A DNA stretch of 64,000 nucleotides from NCBI RefSeq assembly GCF_029203285.1, contig NZ_CP115669.1:2170001-2234000 (forward strand), read 5' to 3'. The notes beneath the pieces are model-generated. The model did no database searches and had not been told where the DNA came from. It saw nothing but the letters and a program-made list of their open reading frames with translations. Below, in pieces: positions 24,248 to 32,734 of this stretch. The translations under genes were made by a program, and so were the position numbers. Position 1 is the stretch's first letter. Each line of letters opens with the position of its first letter. Origin of the DNA: Pseudomonas sp. PSE14 (lineage in GTDB: Bacteria; Pseudomonadota; Gammaproteobacteria; Pseudomonadales; Pseudomonadaceae).

Positions 24248-24934
24248 ATGAGCAACTTCTCTCAGATCGCCAACTTCAACGGTCAGCGTCCGGTGATCGA
24301 TCCCGACGACACCGCCATGCTGCTCATCGACCACCAGAGCGGCCTGTTCCAGACGGTCAAGGACATGCCCATGACCGAGCTGCGCAACAACGCCATCACC
24401 CTGGCGCGGATCGCCACCCTGGCCAAGATCCCAGTCATCACCACCGCCTCGGTGCCGCAGGGCCCCAACGGCCCGCTGATTCCGGAGATCCACGAAGCCG
24501 CGCCGCACGCCCAGTACGTGGCGCGCAAGGGCGAGATCAATGCCTGGGACAACCCCGAGTTCGTCGCCGCCGTGGAGAAGACCGGCAAGAAGACCCTGAT
24601 CATCGCCGGCACCATCACCAGCGTGTGCATGGCGTTCCCCGCCATCGCCGCGGTCAATGCCGGCTATCGGGTATTTGCCGTGATCGACGCCTCCGGTACC
24701 TATTCGAAGATGGCCCAGGAAATCACCCTGGCCCGCGTGGTACAGGCCGGCGTGGTGCCGATGGACACCGCCGCGGTCGCCTCGGAAATCCAGCGCACCT
24801 GGAATCGTCCGGACGCGGCTCAATGGGCCGAAGCCTATAGCCTAATCTTCCCTCACTACCGTCTGCTGATCGAAAGCTACACCAAGGCGCAGCAGGTAGT
24901 GACCGAGCACGAAGTACTGGACTCGCAACGCTGA
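24248..24934 (+). CDS. Isochorismatase-family cysteine hydrolase (YcaC-like), paralogue 1
   Basis: A 228-residue hydrolase of the isochorismatase superfamily. Catalytic Asp lies in [12 protein letters not shown] and the nucleophile Cys in [12 protein letters not shown], preceded by the cis-peptide-type IIAGT segment. It resembles YcaC, an octameric hydrolase of uncertain substrate. The neighbour at 24989 is a clear paralogue with the same motifs, so this is a tandem duplication with divergence. Good ribosome-binding site (GAGGAG). Probably in the pirin regulon. Confidence 0.9.
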   Translation: MSNFSQIANFNGQRPVIDPDDTAMLLIDHQSGLFQTVKDMPMTELRNNAITLARIATLAKIPVITTASVPQGPNGPLIPEIHEAAPHAQYVARKGEINAWDNPEFVAAVEKTGKKTLIIAGTITSVCMAFPAIAAVNAGYRVFAVIDASGTYSKMAQEITLARVVQAGVVPMDTAAVASEIQRTWNRPDAAQWAEAYSLIFPHYRLLIESYTKAQQVVTEHEVLDSQR

Positions 24935-24942
24935 CTCACCCC

Positions 24943-24963
24943 AGCCCGGCCCTGTGCCGGGCT
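24943..24963 (+). terminator. Hairpin terminator or attenuator between the two hydrolase genes
   Basis: AGCCCGGC and GCCGGGCT form a perfect 8-base stem with a 5-base loop, followed by a short TT. It lies 9 bases after the first hydrolase stop and 25 bases before the second start, suggesting partial termination between the paralogues. Confidence 0.6.
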
Positions 24964-24988
24964 TTCCACCTGCAAACGAGGAAACGCC

Positions 24989-25615
24989 ATGAGCAAGCCT
25001 TACGTCCGTCTCGACAAGTCCCAGGCCGCCGTACTGCTGGTCGATCACCAGGCCGGTCTGCTCTCGCTGGTACGCGACATCGAACCGGACAAGTTCAAGA
25101 ACAACGTCCTGGCCCTGGCCGACCTGGCCAAGTATTTCAAGCTGCCGACCATCCTCACCACCAGCTTCGAAACCGGCCCCAACGGCCCGCTGGTGCCGGA
25201 GCTGAAAGACCTGTTCCCCGACGCGCCCTACATCGCCCGTCCGGGCAACATCAATGCCTGGGACAACGAAGACTTCGTCAAGGCGGTCAAGGCCACCGGC
25301 AAGAAGCAACTGATCATCGCCGGCGTAGTGACCGAAGTGTGCGTGGCCTTCCCGGCGCTGTCGGCCCTGGCCGAAGGCTTCGACGTCTTCGTGGTGGCCG
25401 ATGCTTCGGGCACCTTCAACGAAGTCACCCGCGACGCCGCCTGGCGCCGTATGGAAGCCGCCGGCGCGCAGATGATGACCTGGTTCGGCGTGGCCTGTGA
25501 GCTGCACCGCGACTGGCGCAACGACATCGAAGGCCTGGCCGCGCTGTTCTCCGCGCACATTCCGGACTACCGCAACCTGATCACCAGCTACAGCCTGCTG
25601 ACCGCGAACAAGTAA
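24989..25615 (+). CDS. ycaC: YcaC-like isochorismatase-family hydrolase, paralogue 2
   Basis: A 208-residue protein matching YcaC in length and motifs: catalytic Asp in VLLVDHQAGLL, nucleophile Cys in GVVTEVCVAFPA and the conserved NINAWDNEDFV. YcaC-type proteins assemble as ring octamers and are often induced by stress; the natural substrate is not established. It is about 40 percent identical by eye to the preceding gene. Convergent with a small gene on the minus strand; a strong hairpin lies between them. Confidence 0.9.
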   Translation: MSKPYVRLDKSQAAVLLVDHQAGLLSLVRDIEPDKFKNNVLALADLAKYFKLPTILTTSFETGPNGPLVPELKDLFPDAPYIARPGNINAWDNEDFVKAVKATGKKQLIIAGVVTEVCVAFPALSALAEGFDVFVVADASGTFNEVTRDAAWRRMEAAGAQMMTWFGVACELHRDWRNDIEGLAALFSAHIPDYRNLITSYSLLTANK

Positions 25616-25640
25616 CGCGCGCCAGAGGGCAAGGCTCGTG

Positions 25641-25675
25641 CGGAGGCCGGAAGGGCAGCTCCCTCCGGCCCTCCG
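25641..25675. terminator. Strong hairpin between convergent genes
   Basis: CGGAGGCCGG pairs with CCGGCCCTCCG (one bulged C), with further GGG/CCC pairing inside. It sits between the ycaC stop and the stop of the convergent small gene, so it probably terminates both transcripts although no U-tract follows. Confidence 0.55.
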
Positions 25676-25732
25676 TGCGACCTGTCGCCGGGTCAGCCCT
25701 GCGGGGTGATCGCGTAGTGCGCCATCGCCGGA

Positions 25733-26026
25733 TCAGGGCCTGCGTTCATCGACCTTCCCATCCGGCCTGTTCCGTGGATGCTCCAGCGCCAGTTCACAGA
25801 GCTGGCGGGCCTCGACCACCAGTGGAGCGAGCGCCGACGCGAGCCGCGCGGTGGCGTGGATCAGGCCGCGATCAGCGTCGTCTTCCATCAGCCGCAACAG
25901 GTCCTCGACCGCCGTCAGGCGCCGTAGTGCGGCTTCATGCAGCTGCTGGGGCGGCGCCAGGGCGTTGATGAAGAACACGCCGTCGCCGGGCTGTGTCGCC
26001 AGTGGAACGAGCTCCAGTTCAAGCAT
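25733..26026 (-). CDS. 97-residue hypothetical protein, possibly DUF3077/DUF6124-like
   Basis: Starts MLELELVPLATQPGD with a GGAGG ribosome-binding site. The product is acidic and helical with no signal or membrane segment, reading PGDGVFFINALAPPQQLHEAAL and then a Leu/Ala-rich helix pair. The pattern resembles small Pseudomonas proteins of DUF3077/DUF6124, whose function is unknown; this match is by eye and uncertain. Its 5' side carries a conspicuously structured leader (26110-26235). Confidence 0.6.
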   Translation of the reverse strand: MLELELVPLATQPGDGVFFINALAPPQQLHEAALRRLTAVEDLLRLMEDDADRGLIHATARLASALAPLVVEARQLCELALEHPRNRPDGKVDERRP

Positions 26027-26109
26027 GGTGTGCCTCCGGATGGAGGGCAGGGACTGGCGGTGGGGAAGGGAGGTGCGCGGGGGTAAAAGGGGGGTTGTGC
26101 ATTGGCTGT

Positions 26110-26235
26110 GCTCCTCTATGGATGAGGAACCGCCAGTCAACCGTCCTACGGGTGGAGAGGCGGTCCGTGCAGGGGTAGGAACCCGGAACAGAGGAGCAAG
26201 AACCGGCAGGCCGAAGCCTCCCTACACGGACCGCC
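26110..26235 (-). ncRNA. Structured leader RNA with overlapping alternative helices
   Basis: On the minus-strand transcript ahead of the 97-residue gene, arms 26220-26235 and 26159-26174 pair over 16 bases (15 matches plus one G-U), enclosing a C(UUCG)G tetraloop hairpin at 26208-26219. A second 8-base helix (26190-26197 with 26110-26117) is interleaved, making a pseudoknot or an exclusive alternative. The arm at 26159-26164 can instead pair with ACCGCC at 26129-26134. Such competing helices are typical of riboswitches and attenuators. Ligand and function unknown. Confidence 0.5.
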
Positions 26236-26676
26236 ATAGAACACCATATTTGCAGGACGGACTGCTCCCGCATTTTTGGCTTTGGCGCTATCGCTGTCGT
26301 TTGCTCGTTGCTCGGGGTCCTACGCCCGGCCGCGATGTTGCTGCGGCGACCAAGAGGCTAGAGACGGCGCTTGTAGGCCCGCAAGGCTAAAGGAACGTAA
26401 GACCTTTCGCTTGAAAGCTGCGACGGAACATCAGGACATTGCTGACGGAATGAAACAGGTCTCACCAGCGTACGATTCTGCCGACTGTTCATAGCGGCCA
26501 TTCACCAAGCCAATCCCTACCTGTAGGAGCGACCGCTCAGCGACCGATTCAACGCGGCCAATTGCATCAGGCAGAAGCAGGCCAGAGGCAGCCGTCTGGA
26601 AGCAGGAACGTCGAGCTCCAGGGCAAAACCTCGATGCCTCCGGTGATGAACACGCGCTTGCCGTCCAGATGCAGGT
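26236..26676. other. Gene-poor stretch with one repeat copy
   Basis: About 440 bases with only short, poor reading frames. A Pseudomonas repeat-like fragment (GTAGGAGCGACCGCTCAGCG) lies at 26523-26542. The promoter of the structured leader should lie near 26240-26300. No gene is recognised. Confidence 0.4.
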
Positions 26677-27594
26677 TCATATGCACTTCGTTTCCTTGCT
26701 GCCGTTATCCAGTGTGTTCAGGTATTCAGCGACCTCATCCGTCAGCCAACTTGAGAACACCCGCTGCTTTGTTTCCGAACGCTCGCGGTTGGGTAATACC
26801 AGCCAATACGGGTAGGGATAGGGAGCGATCACCGGGGAGAGTTGCACCAACTCCCCTCGTTGGATCGCGTCGTGCACGAGGCTGCGGCGCTCCAGGGCTA
26901 TGCCCTGGCCCAGGCGCACGGCTTGAAGTACCAGGTTGGAGTCATTGCTGCACAGGCCGATGCGTGGGACGTCGATATCCAGCCCTGCGGCCTGGCACCA
27001 CGGTCGCCATGACTCCATGTTGAAGATGATCCTGCTGCTGAGGATATCTTCCGGGGTTCGCGGCAGTTCCCCACCATTGAAGTGCGGAGCGGCAACCACC
27101 AGCGCCTCGTCATGGAACAACAGACGTTTTTCCACCCCCTCCCAGTCGCCCTTGCCCATGCGGATTCCGACATCGACGGATTCCCGGCTCAGGTTCGATA
27201 CCGTCAGGTTGGCCTGCAACCTGATGCTTATGTGCGGCTGCAATTGCTGGAAGCGTGGCAAGCGCGGCAACAGCCAGCTGAAGCCGAACGAAGGGAGAAC
27301 AGCGACCACCAGTTCCGTTGACTTGGGTTGGGTCTTGATCAGCTGTGTGGCTTCGGCGATTCGGCTCAATGATTCACGGACCTGCAAGGCATACAGCCGC
27401 CCATCCTCGCTCACCCGCAGCCCCCGTCCCTCACGGACGAACAGGATGACGCCGATCATCTCCTCCAACACCTTGATCTGCTGGCTGATGGCCGAATGGG
27501 TCACATGCAGTTCCCTGGCGGCGGCGGTGACGCTTCCCAGCCTTGCAACCGCTTCGAAACTGCGCAGGCAAGTGATTGGAGGAATATTCGACAT
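26677..27594 (-). CDS. GcvA-like LysR-family regulator
   Basis: A 305-residue LTTR starting MSNIPPITCLRSFEAVARLGS, with HTH VTAAARELHVTHSAISQQIKVLEEMIG, the form typical of GcvA-type regulators. Divergent from a DUF2917 gene and a glutathione S-transferase gene with 133 bases between starts, a trio seen in several proteobacteria; it probably regulates them. The frame is open upstream of 27594, but the extra residues are not LTTR-like. The inverted repeat at 27595-27609 overlaps its start. Confidence 0.9.
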   Translation of the reverse strand: MSNIPPITCLRSFEAVARLGSVTAAARELHVTHSAISQQIKVLEEMIGVILFVREGRGLRVSEDGRLYALQVRESLSRIAEATQLIKTQPKSTELVVAVLPSFGFSWLLPRLPRFQQLQPHISIRLQANLTVSNLSRESVDVGIRMGKGDWEGVEKRLLFHDEALVVAAPHFNGGELPRTPEDILSSRIIFNMESWRPWCQAAGLDIDVPRIGLCSNDSNLVLQAVRLGQGIALERRSLVHDAIQRGELVQLSPVIAPYPYPYWLVLPNRERSETKQRVFSSWLTDEVAEYLNTLDNGSKETKCI

Positions 27595-27609
27595 GTAAGT
27601 ATTTCTTAC
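27595..27609. promoter_or_regulatory. Candidate LysR operator
   Basis: GTAAG and CTTAC arms five bases apart, immediately upstream of the LysR start codon in an AT-rich stretch shared with the divergent DUF2917 gene. Size and symmetry suit LTTR binding, but the T-N11-A core is not clean. Confidence 0.4.
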
Positions 27610-27727
27610 CGGTAGCGAAAAAAAATATCGATATATAAGTGCAAAGGCTCTCACTAATGTAAGGAACGGTAAAGTCTTGGACTGCAAGAGGATGGCTGCC
27701 ATGGGCGATGTATGGAGAGCACGGCAA

Positions 27728-28066
27728 ATGACCACGGGCGGTTCCGACGATGACGATCACCCGTGGTTACAGGTTTCATTGACCAGAGCGCAATTGCTCT
27801 CGGTGCGTTTTGCCTGCGACATCTACACGCGTGTGGTGAGCGGCACGCATTGGATCAGCGCCAATGGTGTCGACTTCTCGATCGGCCCCGGCGAGCGCGT
27901 GAAACTGTCAGCCGGGCTGGCGCTGATTGACGGCGAAGGAGTTCTGCAATTGGCTCCAGCCAAGTCAGGGAACGAGCGCCAACCGTATCCGCTCCCCTGG
28001 CCCTTGCCCCAAGTGTTCAAGCGCCGGACTACCGCATTAGAGATCAATATCAATCAAGGAGAGTGA
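27728..28066 (+). CDS. DUF2917-family small protein
   Basis: A 112-residue protein without signal or membrane segments. The core (LSVRFACDIYTRVVSGTHWIS to SAGLALIDGEGVLQL) has the short beta-strand pattern of DUF2917, a cupin-like small domain often encoded between a LysR regulator and a transferase gene. Function unknown. Start at 27728 uses the GGAGAG nine bases upstream; earlier in-frame starts lack a binding site. The GST gene follows after 3 bases, so the two are co-transcribed. Confidence 0.7.
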   Translation: MTTGGSDDDDHPWLQVSLTRAQLLSVRFACDIYTRVVSGTHWISANGVDFSIGPGERVKLSAGLALIDGEGVLQLAPAKSGNERQPYPLPWPLPQVFKRRTTALEININQGE

Positions 28067-28069
28067 TGG

Positions 28070-28678
28070 ATGAAGCTCATTGGCATGCTGGATTCACCTT
28101 ATGTTCGCCGGGTGGCCATATCCCTGGACCTTCTAGGCATCGAGTTCGAACATGACCCACTGTCGGTGTTCAGCACCTTCGAGGAGTTTTCCAGGATCAA
28201 CCCGGTAGTCAAGGCACCGACCCTGCTGCTCGATGACGGGTCCGTACTGATGGACTCGACGCTGATCATCGATTATTTCGAGACCCTCAGCGCACCCGAC
28301 AGGAAGCTGTTGCCGGCCCAACCGCAGGCATTGGCCAGTGCCTTGCGTACTTTGGGCCTGGCGTTGGCGGCATGCGAGAAGACCGTCCAGATCGTCTATG
28401 AACACAATCTTCGTCCGGCGGAAAAGCTTCATCAGCCCTGGGTCGAGCGCGTCACCCGGCAGCTGCTGGCGGCATGCGCTGAGCTGGACAAGCAATTGGC
28501 GACACAACCGTCACAAGGCGTACGCCCCGACCAGGCTGAGGTCACTTGTGCAGTGGCCTGGTCGTTCATGCAGTTGATGCTGCCCGACGTAGTCAAGGCC
28601 GGCGATTTTCCGGCCATCAAGGCCCATGCGGCCCGCCTGGAACAGACCGATCTGTTCAAGCGTTATCCGATTGCATGA
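28070..28678 (+). CDS. Glutathione S-transferase-family protein
   Basis: A 202-residue GST with an N-terminal thioredoxin-like domain (MKLIGMLDSPYVRRVAISLD, with the cis-Pro region VKAPTLLLDDG and the glutathione-binding DSTLIIDYF) and a helical C-terminal domain. The catalytic residue is probably Ser9 or nearby. Co-transcribed with the DUF2917 gene and divergent from a LysR regulator. Likely detoxifies an electrophile; substrate unknown. Confidence 0.9.
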   Translation: MKLIGMLDSPYVRRVAISLDLLGIEFEHDPLSVFSTFEEFSRINPVVKAPTLLLDDGSVLMDSTLIIDYFETLSAPDRKLLPAQPQALASALRTLGLALAACEKTVQIVYEHNLRPAEKLHQPWVERVTRQLLAACAELDKQLATQPSQGVRPDQAEVTCAVAWSFMQLMLPDVVKAGDFPAIKAHAARLEQTDLFKRYPIA

Positions 28679-28821
28679 AAGGGAAAAAGGGGATTTATTT
28701 TCCGTACTCTAAACGTCCGCTCCTAGCCGACTTCTGCCAGTCGTGACCAACAGAAGTCGACCAGAAGCAGCCATTCACGTCATGACGACGAGCACTATTT
28801 CAGATCGTCACCAGCATTTCC

Positions 28822-30942
28822 CTAGAAGCGATAGTTCAGGCTCGCTTCGAGGGTCCGTGGTGCACCGGGGGTGATGAGGTCCACCGAGCCGTGTGCGGAG
28901 ACGTAGTAATCACGATCGAAAACGTTCTTCAGGCGCAGTGCCATGTCCCAGTGCGGCACGCTGTAGAAGAGGGCGGTATCGAAGGTGGTGTAGCTCGGCA
29001 TCACCACGTTGTTGTCCAGCGCCGTGTAGCGGTCGTCAACGTAGTTGGCGCCCGCAGCGGCACGCCATTGCGGGGTGAGGGTACGCACCAGCCAGAGGTT
29101 GGCACTGTTGCGCGGGGTGAGGGTGGGCACCTGGCCTTCGTTGGGCACGCCGTTGGTTTTGCTGTTGGACTTGGTGATCTCCGCATCGAGGTAGGCGTAG
29201 CCGGCATAGATCTGCCACTTGTCCGTCAACTGCCCGCTGATCGTGGTCTCGAAGCCGTCGGTGCGTTGCTCGCCGGCCAGTACGGTCAGGTTCGGGTTGG
29301 TCGGGTCGGCGGTCTTCATGTTGGTGCGTTCGAGACGGAAGATCGCGGCGGTGATCGAGAGGCGGTTGTCCAGCAGGTCCCACTTGGTACCGATCTCGTA
29401 GTTGGTGGTTTCCTCGGGTTCGAGGTTCTGGTTGGACGGGCTCACCGCGAACACTTCGCCTGACGGCTGATAGCTGCGGCTGACGGACACGTAGTAGGAC
29501 TGGATCTGGTCCGGTTGGTAGACCAGGCCGGCGCGCGGGCTCCAGGTCTTGTCGGTGCGGTCAAGGTCGACGTTCTGCACGCGCTCGTCGTCGTACTCCT
29601 GGCCGAAGATGTCGTAGCGCACGCCCAGCAGCGCTTTCCACTGCTCATTCAGTTCGATCAGGTCCTGCACGTAGAAGCCGGTGGTGTCCTGGGTGTTGGT
29701 GCCCTTGGACGACAGGTTGGCGGCGTGCTCCGGGACCGGAACCAGGCCATCGCTGAACACCGGGACCTGCGCCACGTTGTTCTGGCTGAACACGCGCTGG
29801 TGCTTGTCCTGGACGCCCACCTCGACGCCATACAGCAGGTTGTGCTGCATGCCGGCCAGTTGCGCGTGCTGCTTGAGTTCGGTCTGGTTGAACACGCCGT
29901 ACTCGTCGCGTGCCACGTTGCCGCGGTTGAGCTTCACCAGCAGTTCGCCGTCGGGCGAGGTGACGAAGCGGGTCGGGCTGGTATCGGCCAGGGTGTTGTT
30001 GCGGTCCAGGTCGTAGCGGTAGAAGCGGCTGGTGTTGGTCAGGCTGAGGTTGTCGTTGATCTGGTAGTTCAGGGCGCTGGTGAGCGAGAACACTTCGCTG
30101 CGGGCGTAGTCCTGATCCGGGTCGCCGGAGCCGAAGCGCTTGTCCCGGTCGACATCCACCGGGCGGTCACCCAGGGCGGGGATGCCGAAGTCGATCAGGC
30201 GCTTGTCGTACAGGTAGCTGGCGCCGAGGTTCAGTTCCAGGTCGTCGGTGAGCCGGAAGTAGGCGGAGGGTGCGATGGCCTTGCGGTCGATGTAGCCATC
30301 GTCGCGGTAGGTGTCGCTGTCCTCGAAGGCGCCCGTGACGCGATACGCCTGGTTGGTCTGCTGGTCGGCCCAGCCGGTGTCGAACTGCGTGCGGCGCTTG
30401 CCCTCGGAATCGACGGTCATGCCCACTTCGTGCTTGGGTGCGAAGCCCGGGGTCTTGGAGATGCTGTTGATCAGGCCGCCGGAGGAACCCCGGCCATAGA
30501 GCACGGCGGCGGGGCCCTTGATGACCTCGACGCGCTCGATGTTGGAAAGGTCGCGGAAGTACAGGGCATCGTCGCGGACGCCGTCGATGTACATATCGCC
30601 GATGGCGCTGAAGCCACGGATGGTGACCTGGTCGCGTTGCCCATCGCCATTGGAGAAGCCGATGCCGGGTACGTTCTTCAGCACGTCTTCCATGGACTGG
30701 GCGCCCTGGTCCTTGATCACGCTCTGCGGCACGACGTTTACCGTCTGGGGGATGTCTCGCAGGGGAGCGTCGATCTTCAGCGCGCTTTTGCTATCGCCGG
30801 GGTTGTAGCTTTGCTGGTCGTAAGCGGCGGTGACGGAGGTTTCCGGCAGCGCCAGGGTGTCCTGGGACTCAGCGTGAACGGTGGGAACGACCAGCAGACC
30901 CAGCATCGAGAGGGATGCTGGGGCGACAGACTTTTTTACCAT
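28822..30942 (-). CDS. TonB-dependent catecholate siderophore receptor (Fiu/PiuA-like)
   Basis: A 706-residue outer-membrane receptor. Signal peptide MVKKSVAPASLSMLGLLVVP to THA; plug domain about residues 55-165 (PQTVNVVPQSVIKDQG, ERVEVIKGPAAVLYGRGSSG); then a 22-strand barrel ending in the required aromatic residue (NYRF). The sequence type matches Fiu/PiuA receptors for catecholate siderophores and their degradation products, also the entry route of siderophore-conjugated beta-lactams. A candidate Fur box lies 27 bases upstream. No PiuC-like hydroxylase follows, unlike the usual piuA-piuC order. Confidence 0.9.
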   Translation of the reverse strand: MVKKSVAPASLSMLGLLVVPTVHAESQDTLALPETSVTAAYDQQSYNPGDSKSALKIDAPLRDIPQTVNVVPQSVIKDQGAQSMEDVLKNVPGIGFSNGDGQRDQVTIRGFSAIGDMYIDGVRDDALYFRDLSNIERVEVIKGPAAVLYGRGSSGGLINSISKTPGFAPKHEVGMTVDSEGKRRTQFDTGWADQQTNQAYRVTGAFEDSDTYRDDGYIDRKAIAPSAYFRLTDDLELNLGASYLYDKRLIDFGIPALGDRPVDVDRDKRFGSGDPDQDYARSEVFSLTSALNYQINDNLSLTNTSRFYRYDLDRNNTLADTSPTRFVTSPDGELLVKLNRGNVARDEYGVFNQTELKQHAQLAGMQHNLLYGVEVGVQDKHQRVFSQNNVAQVPVFSDGLVPVPEHAANLSSKGTNTQDTTGFYVQDLIELNEQWKALLGVRYDIFGQEYDDERVQNVDLDRTDKTWSPRAGLVYQPDQIQSYYVSVSRSYQPSGEVFAVSPSNQNLEPEETTNYEIGTKWDLLDNRLSITAAIFRLERTNMKTADPTNPNLTVLAGEQRTDGFETTISGQLTDKWQIYAGYAYLDAEITKSNSKTNGVPNEGQVPTLTPRNSANLWLVRTLTPQWRAAAGANYVDDRYTALDNNVVMPSYTTFDTALFYSVPHWDMALRLKNVFDRDYYVSAHGSVDLITPGAPRTLEASLNYRF

Positions 30943-30968
30943 TATTTACGACTCGTTGTTTTTGTGAA

Positions 30969-30987
30969 GAATAAATAGTAATTATTC
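30969..30987. promoter_or_regulatory. Candidate Fur box for the TonB receptor
   Basis: A 19-base AT-rich palindrome with arms GAATAA and TTATTC, matching the size and symmetry of the Fur consensus, 27 bases before the receptor ATG on the minus strand. Iron repression is expected for this receptor class. Confidence 0.65.
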
Positions 30988-31203
30988 GCAAATACGAATC
31001 GTCTGTAAATGTCTCGACGCAAATCGAGGCAGGTCGTGCCGATGGGTACTCAGCAGGCCGTGCGTGATTTCGGGAGGGATAAACGGGGAGGGCGGTGATT
31101 CAGGATGTAGCGGGACGAGCCCGGGGCCGAGGTTGGCTCGGCCCTGCCATGGGTTGCAATCGGGCGCTGGGCGTGGAGCGGTCCTGCGTGTGATCGCTGG
31201 CCG

Positions 31204-31866
31204 TCAGGCGTCCGTGCGCCCCTGGCGCCGCAGGACAATGTGCGTGGCCTTCTCCGTGGCTACGAATTCAACGCACTCGTAGCCCAGCGTTCGCAAATCG
31301 ACCCCTCCGAACAGGGATTCCCCCCGGCCGAGCAGGACTGGCGAGATCGCAATGTGCAGTTCATCGATAAGGCCTTCACGCAGGTACTGCCGGATCGTGT
31401 CCGGCCCACCACCGATTCGCACGTCCTTTCCGGCAGCGGCCGCGCGTGCACGGTCGAGCGCCTCGTGAATGCCGCCTGTGATGAAGTGGAAGGTCGTGCC
31501 GCCTTCCAGTTCGATGGGGGGACGGGCATGGTGGGTCAGGACGAAGACGGGAACGTGATACGGCGGGTTGTCTCCCCACCAGCCTTTCCAGTTCATGTCC
31601 GGCCAATCCCCGCGAATGGGCCCGAACATGTTCCGCCCGAGAATCCAGGCGCCGACATTCCGAAAGCCTCGGGCGGCGAAATCATCGTCAACTCCGGTCG
31701 TACCGTCGTCCTTGCCGAACAAGGCCTGCTGGAACGTGCGGGTCGGGACCAGCCACTGGTGCAGCTCAGTCCCGCCAATGCCGAGCGGATTGTCGATGTC
31801 CTGATCCGGGCCTGCCCCGTATCCGTCGAGTGAGAGGGTGAAGCCTTCAACGCGAACCCGTGTCAT
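31204..31866 (-). CDS. Dihydrofolate reductase/RibD C-terminal-like reductase
   Basis: A 220-residue protein of the RibD C-terminal (DHFR-fold) family often annotated 'dihydrofolate reductase family protein'. Visible elements: VRVEGFTLSLDGYGAG at the N-terminus, GAWILGRNMFGP, and the NADPH-binding VRIGGGPDTIRQYLREGLIDELHI with HIAISPVLLGRGESLF. Such stand-alone proteins reduce small carbonyl or pterin-like compounds; the substrate is unknown. Monocistronic. Confidence 0.88.
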   Translation of the reverse strand: MTRVRVEGFTLSLDGYGAGPDQDIDNPLGIGGTELHQWLVPTRTFQQALFGKDDGTTGVDDDFAARGFRNVGAWILGRNMFGPIRGDWPDMNWKGWWGDNPPYHVPVFVLTHHARPPIELEGGTTFHFITGGIHEALDRARAAAAGKDVRIGGGPDTIRQYLREGLIDELHIAISPVLLGRGESLFGGVDLRTLGYECVEFVATEKATHIVLRRQGRTDA

Positions 31867-32236
31867 CGTTTGCCTCCGTTTCCCCGCCTGGCGGGACGCC
31901 GGCGTTCGGACCTGCTGACGGATTGAGTCGCGTGCAAGCGTCCGCTTTCACGGCGAGTCCGCTCCGCGCTGTCTCTATGGTACGGTCAATGTAGCGGACG
32001 CCGGGGAAGGCAGTAAGTCCGCATCGATGCCCGGTCTGGAGAAAGGCCGGAAACCAGGTTCAACCAACGCAGGCGGCTGATTGCGGCCGTCGGAGGGCAA
32101 CGGCTGCCGATCTCGGGATGGACGTCCGAGCGAGTCGCCGGACTGTCGCGAAGCCCGCAGCTTTGCTTGATGCGGATCAAGTTCCGCTACGCTGCCGGCG
32201 TTAGTGTCTGGCTTATCTTTGCTACGGGCTGAGCAG
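31867..32236. other. Intergenic region ahead of the copper operon
   Basis: About 370 bases without a plausible gene. It holds the promoter of the DHFR-like gene on the left and that of the copper operon on the right, including a perfect Anr/FNR-type box at 32167-32180. Nothing else recognised. Confidence 0.5.
32167..32180. promoter_or_regulatory. Perfect Anr/FNR-type box
   Basis: TTGAT and ATCAA separated by GCGG match the Anr/FNR consensus TTGAT-N4-ATCAA at every defined position. It lies 57 bases before the first gene of the copper operon (32237), a suitable distance for activation, suggesting oxygen-responsive expression of copper handling. Confidence 0.7.
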
Positions 32237-32629
32237 ATGATCTGGTTCCGGAACCGTCAACGCGCGTTGCTACGCATGGCCTTGGTGCTGTGGGTGCTGG
32301 CGTTCGGGGTTGCCGCAAGCCATGGTTGCCTGTCGTACCCTGCGCATGATCCCGCACTCGCCCATGCCGACCTTTCGACCAGCCTGGATGCTCCTGAGCA
32401 CCAGCTTCATGCCAGCGGCTGTCTGCAGTTCTGCGACGACAGCGCGTCCGCGCTCAATGCGGCGCCGGGCCACCTTTCGCTTGATCTGGTCTTCTGGGTT
32501 CTCCTGCTTACGCTTCCCGTCCTCTTCCTGCCTGCTGTCATCCCCGTGCGCTTCGGCGCACTCGTCATGCACCGGCCTGCGCCGCCCCGGCCGCCGGCAC
32601 GCCTGCGTTTCGTCCGCTTCAACGATTGA
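32237..32629 (+). CDS. DUF2946-like membrane protein of the copper cluster
   Basis: A 130-residue protein with an N-terminal hydrophobic signal or anchor (LLRMALVLWVLAFGVAASHG), a central His/Cys-containing region (HQLHASGCLQFCDD) and a second hydrophobic helix (LVFWVLLLTLPVLFLPAVI) with a basic tail. Small proteins of this kind (DUF2946 group) accompany copper-export genes. Start at 32237 preferred because the frame further upstream runs through likely promoter sequence. First gene of the operon leading to the copper ATPase. Confidence 0.6.
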   Translation: MIWFRNRQRALLRMALVLWVLAFGVAASHGCLSYPAHDPALAHADLSTSLDAPEHQLHASGCLQFCDDSASALNAAPGHLSLDLVFWVLLLTLPVLFLPAVIPVRFGALVMHRPAPPRPPARLRFVRFND

Positions 32630-32640
32630 CTCGCCGTCCG

Positions 32641-32662
32641 TGCGCCCGGCTCACCGGGCGCA
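32641..32662 (+). terminator. Hairpin between copper-operon genes
   Basis: TGCGCCCGG and CCGGGCGCA form a perfect 9-base stem with a CTCA loop, 11 bases after the stop of the first gene and 72 bases before the next. With no U-tract it may attenuate or stabilise rather than terminate. Confidence 0.5.
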
Positions 32663-32734
32663 CAGTCCTGCTGCGCCTGCAAGACCAGGCGCGGCGCCGC
32701 TTCATTTCACCCGTTGAAATACCTGGAGATCGCC

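Noticed and set aside
26019..26273. 84-codon minus-strand frame over the structured leader
   Set aside because: Its codons lie across strong inverted repeats and the product is Arg/Pro/Ser-rich without family; the RNA structure explains the sequence better.
27595..27735. Upstream extension of the GcvA-like LysR protein
   Set aside because: The added residues precede the conserved LTTR N-terminus and overlap the divergent promoter and inverted repeat.
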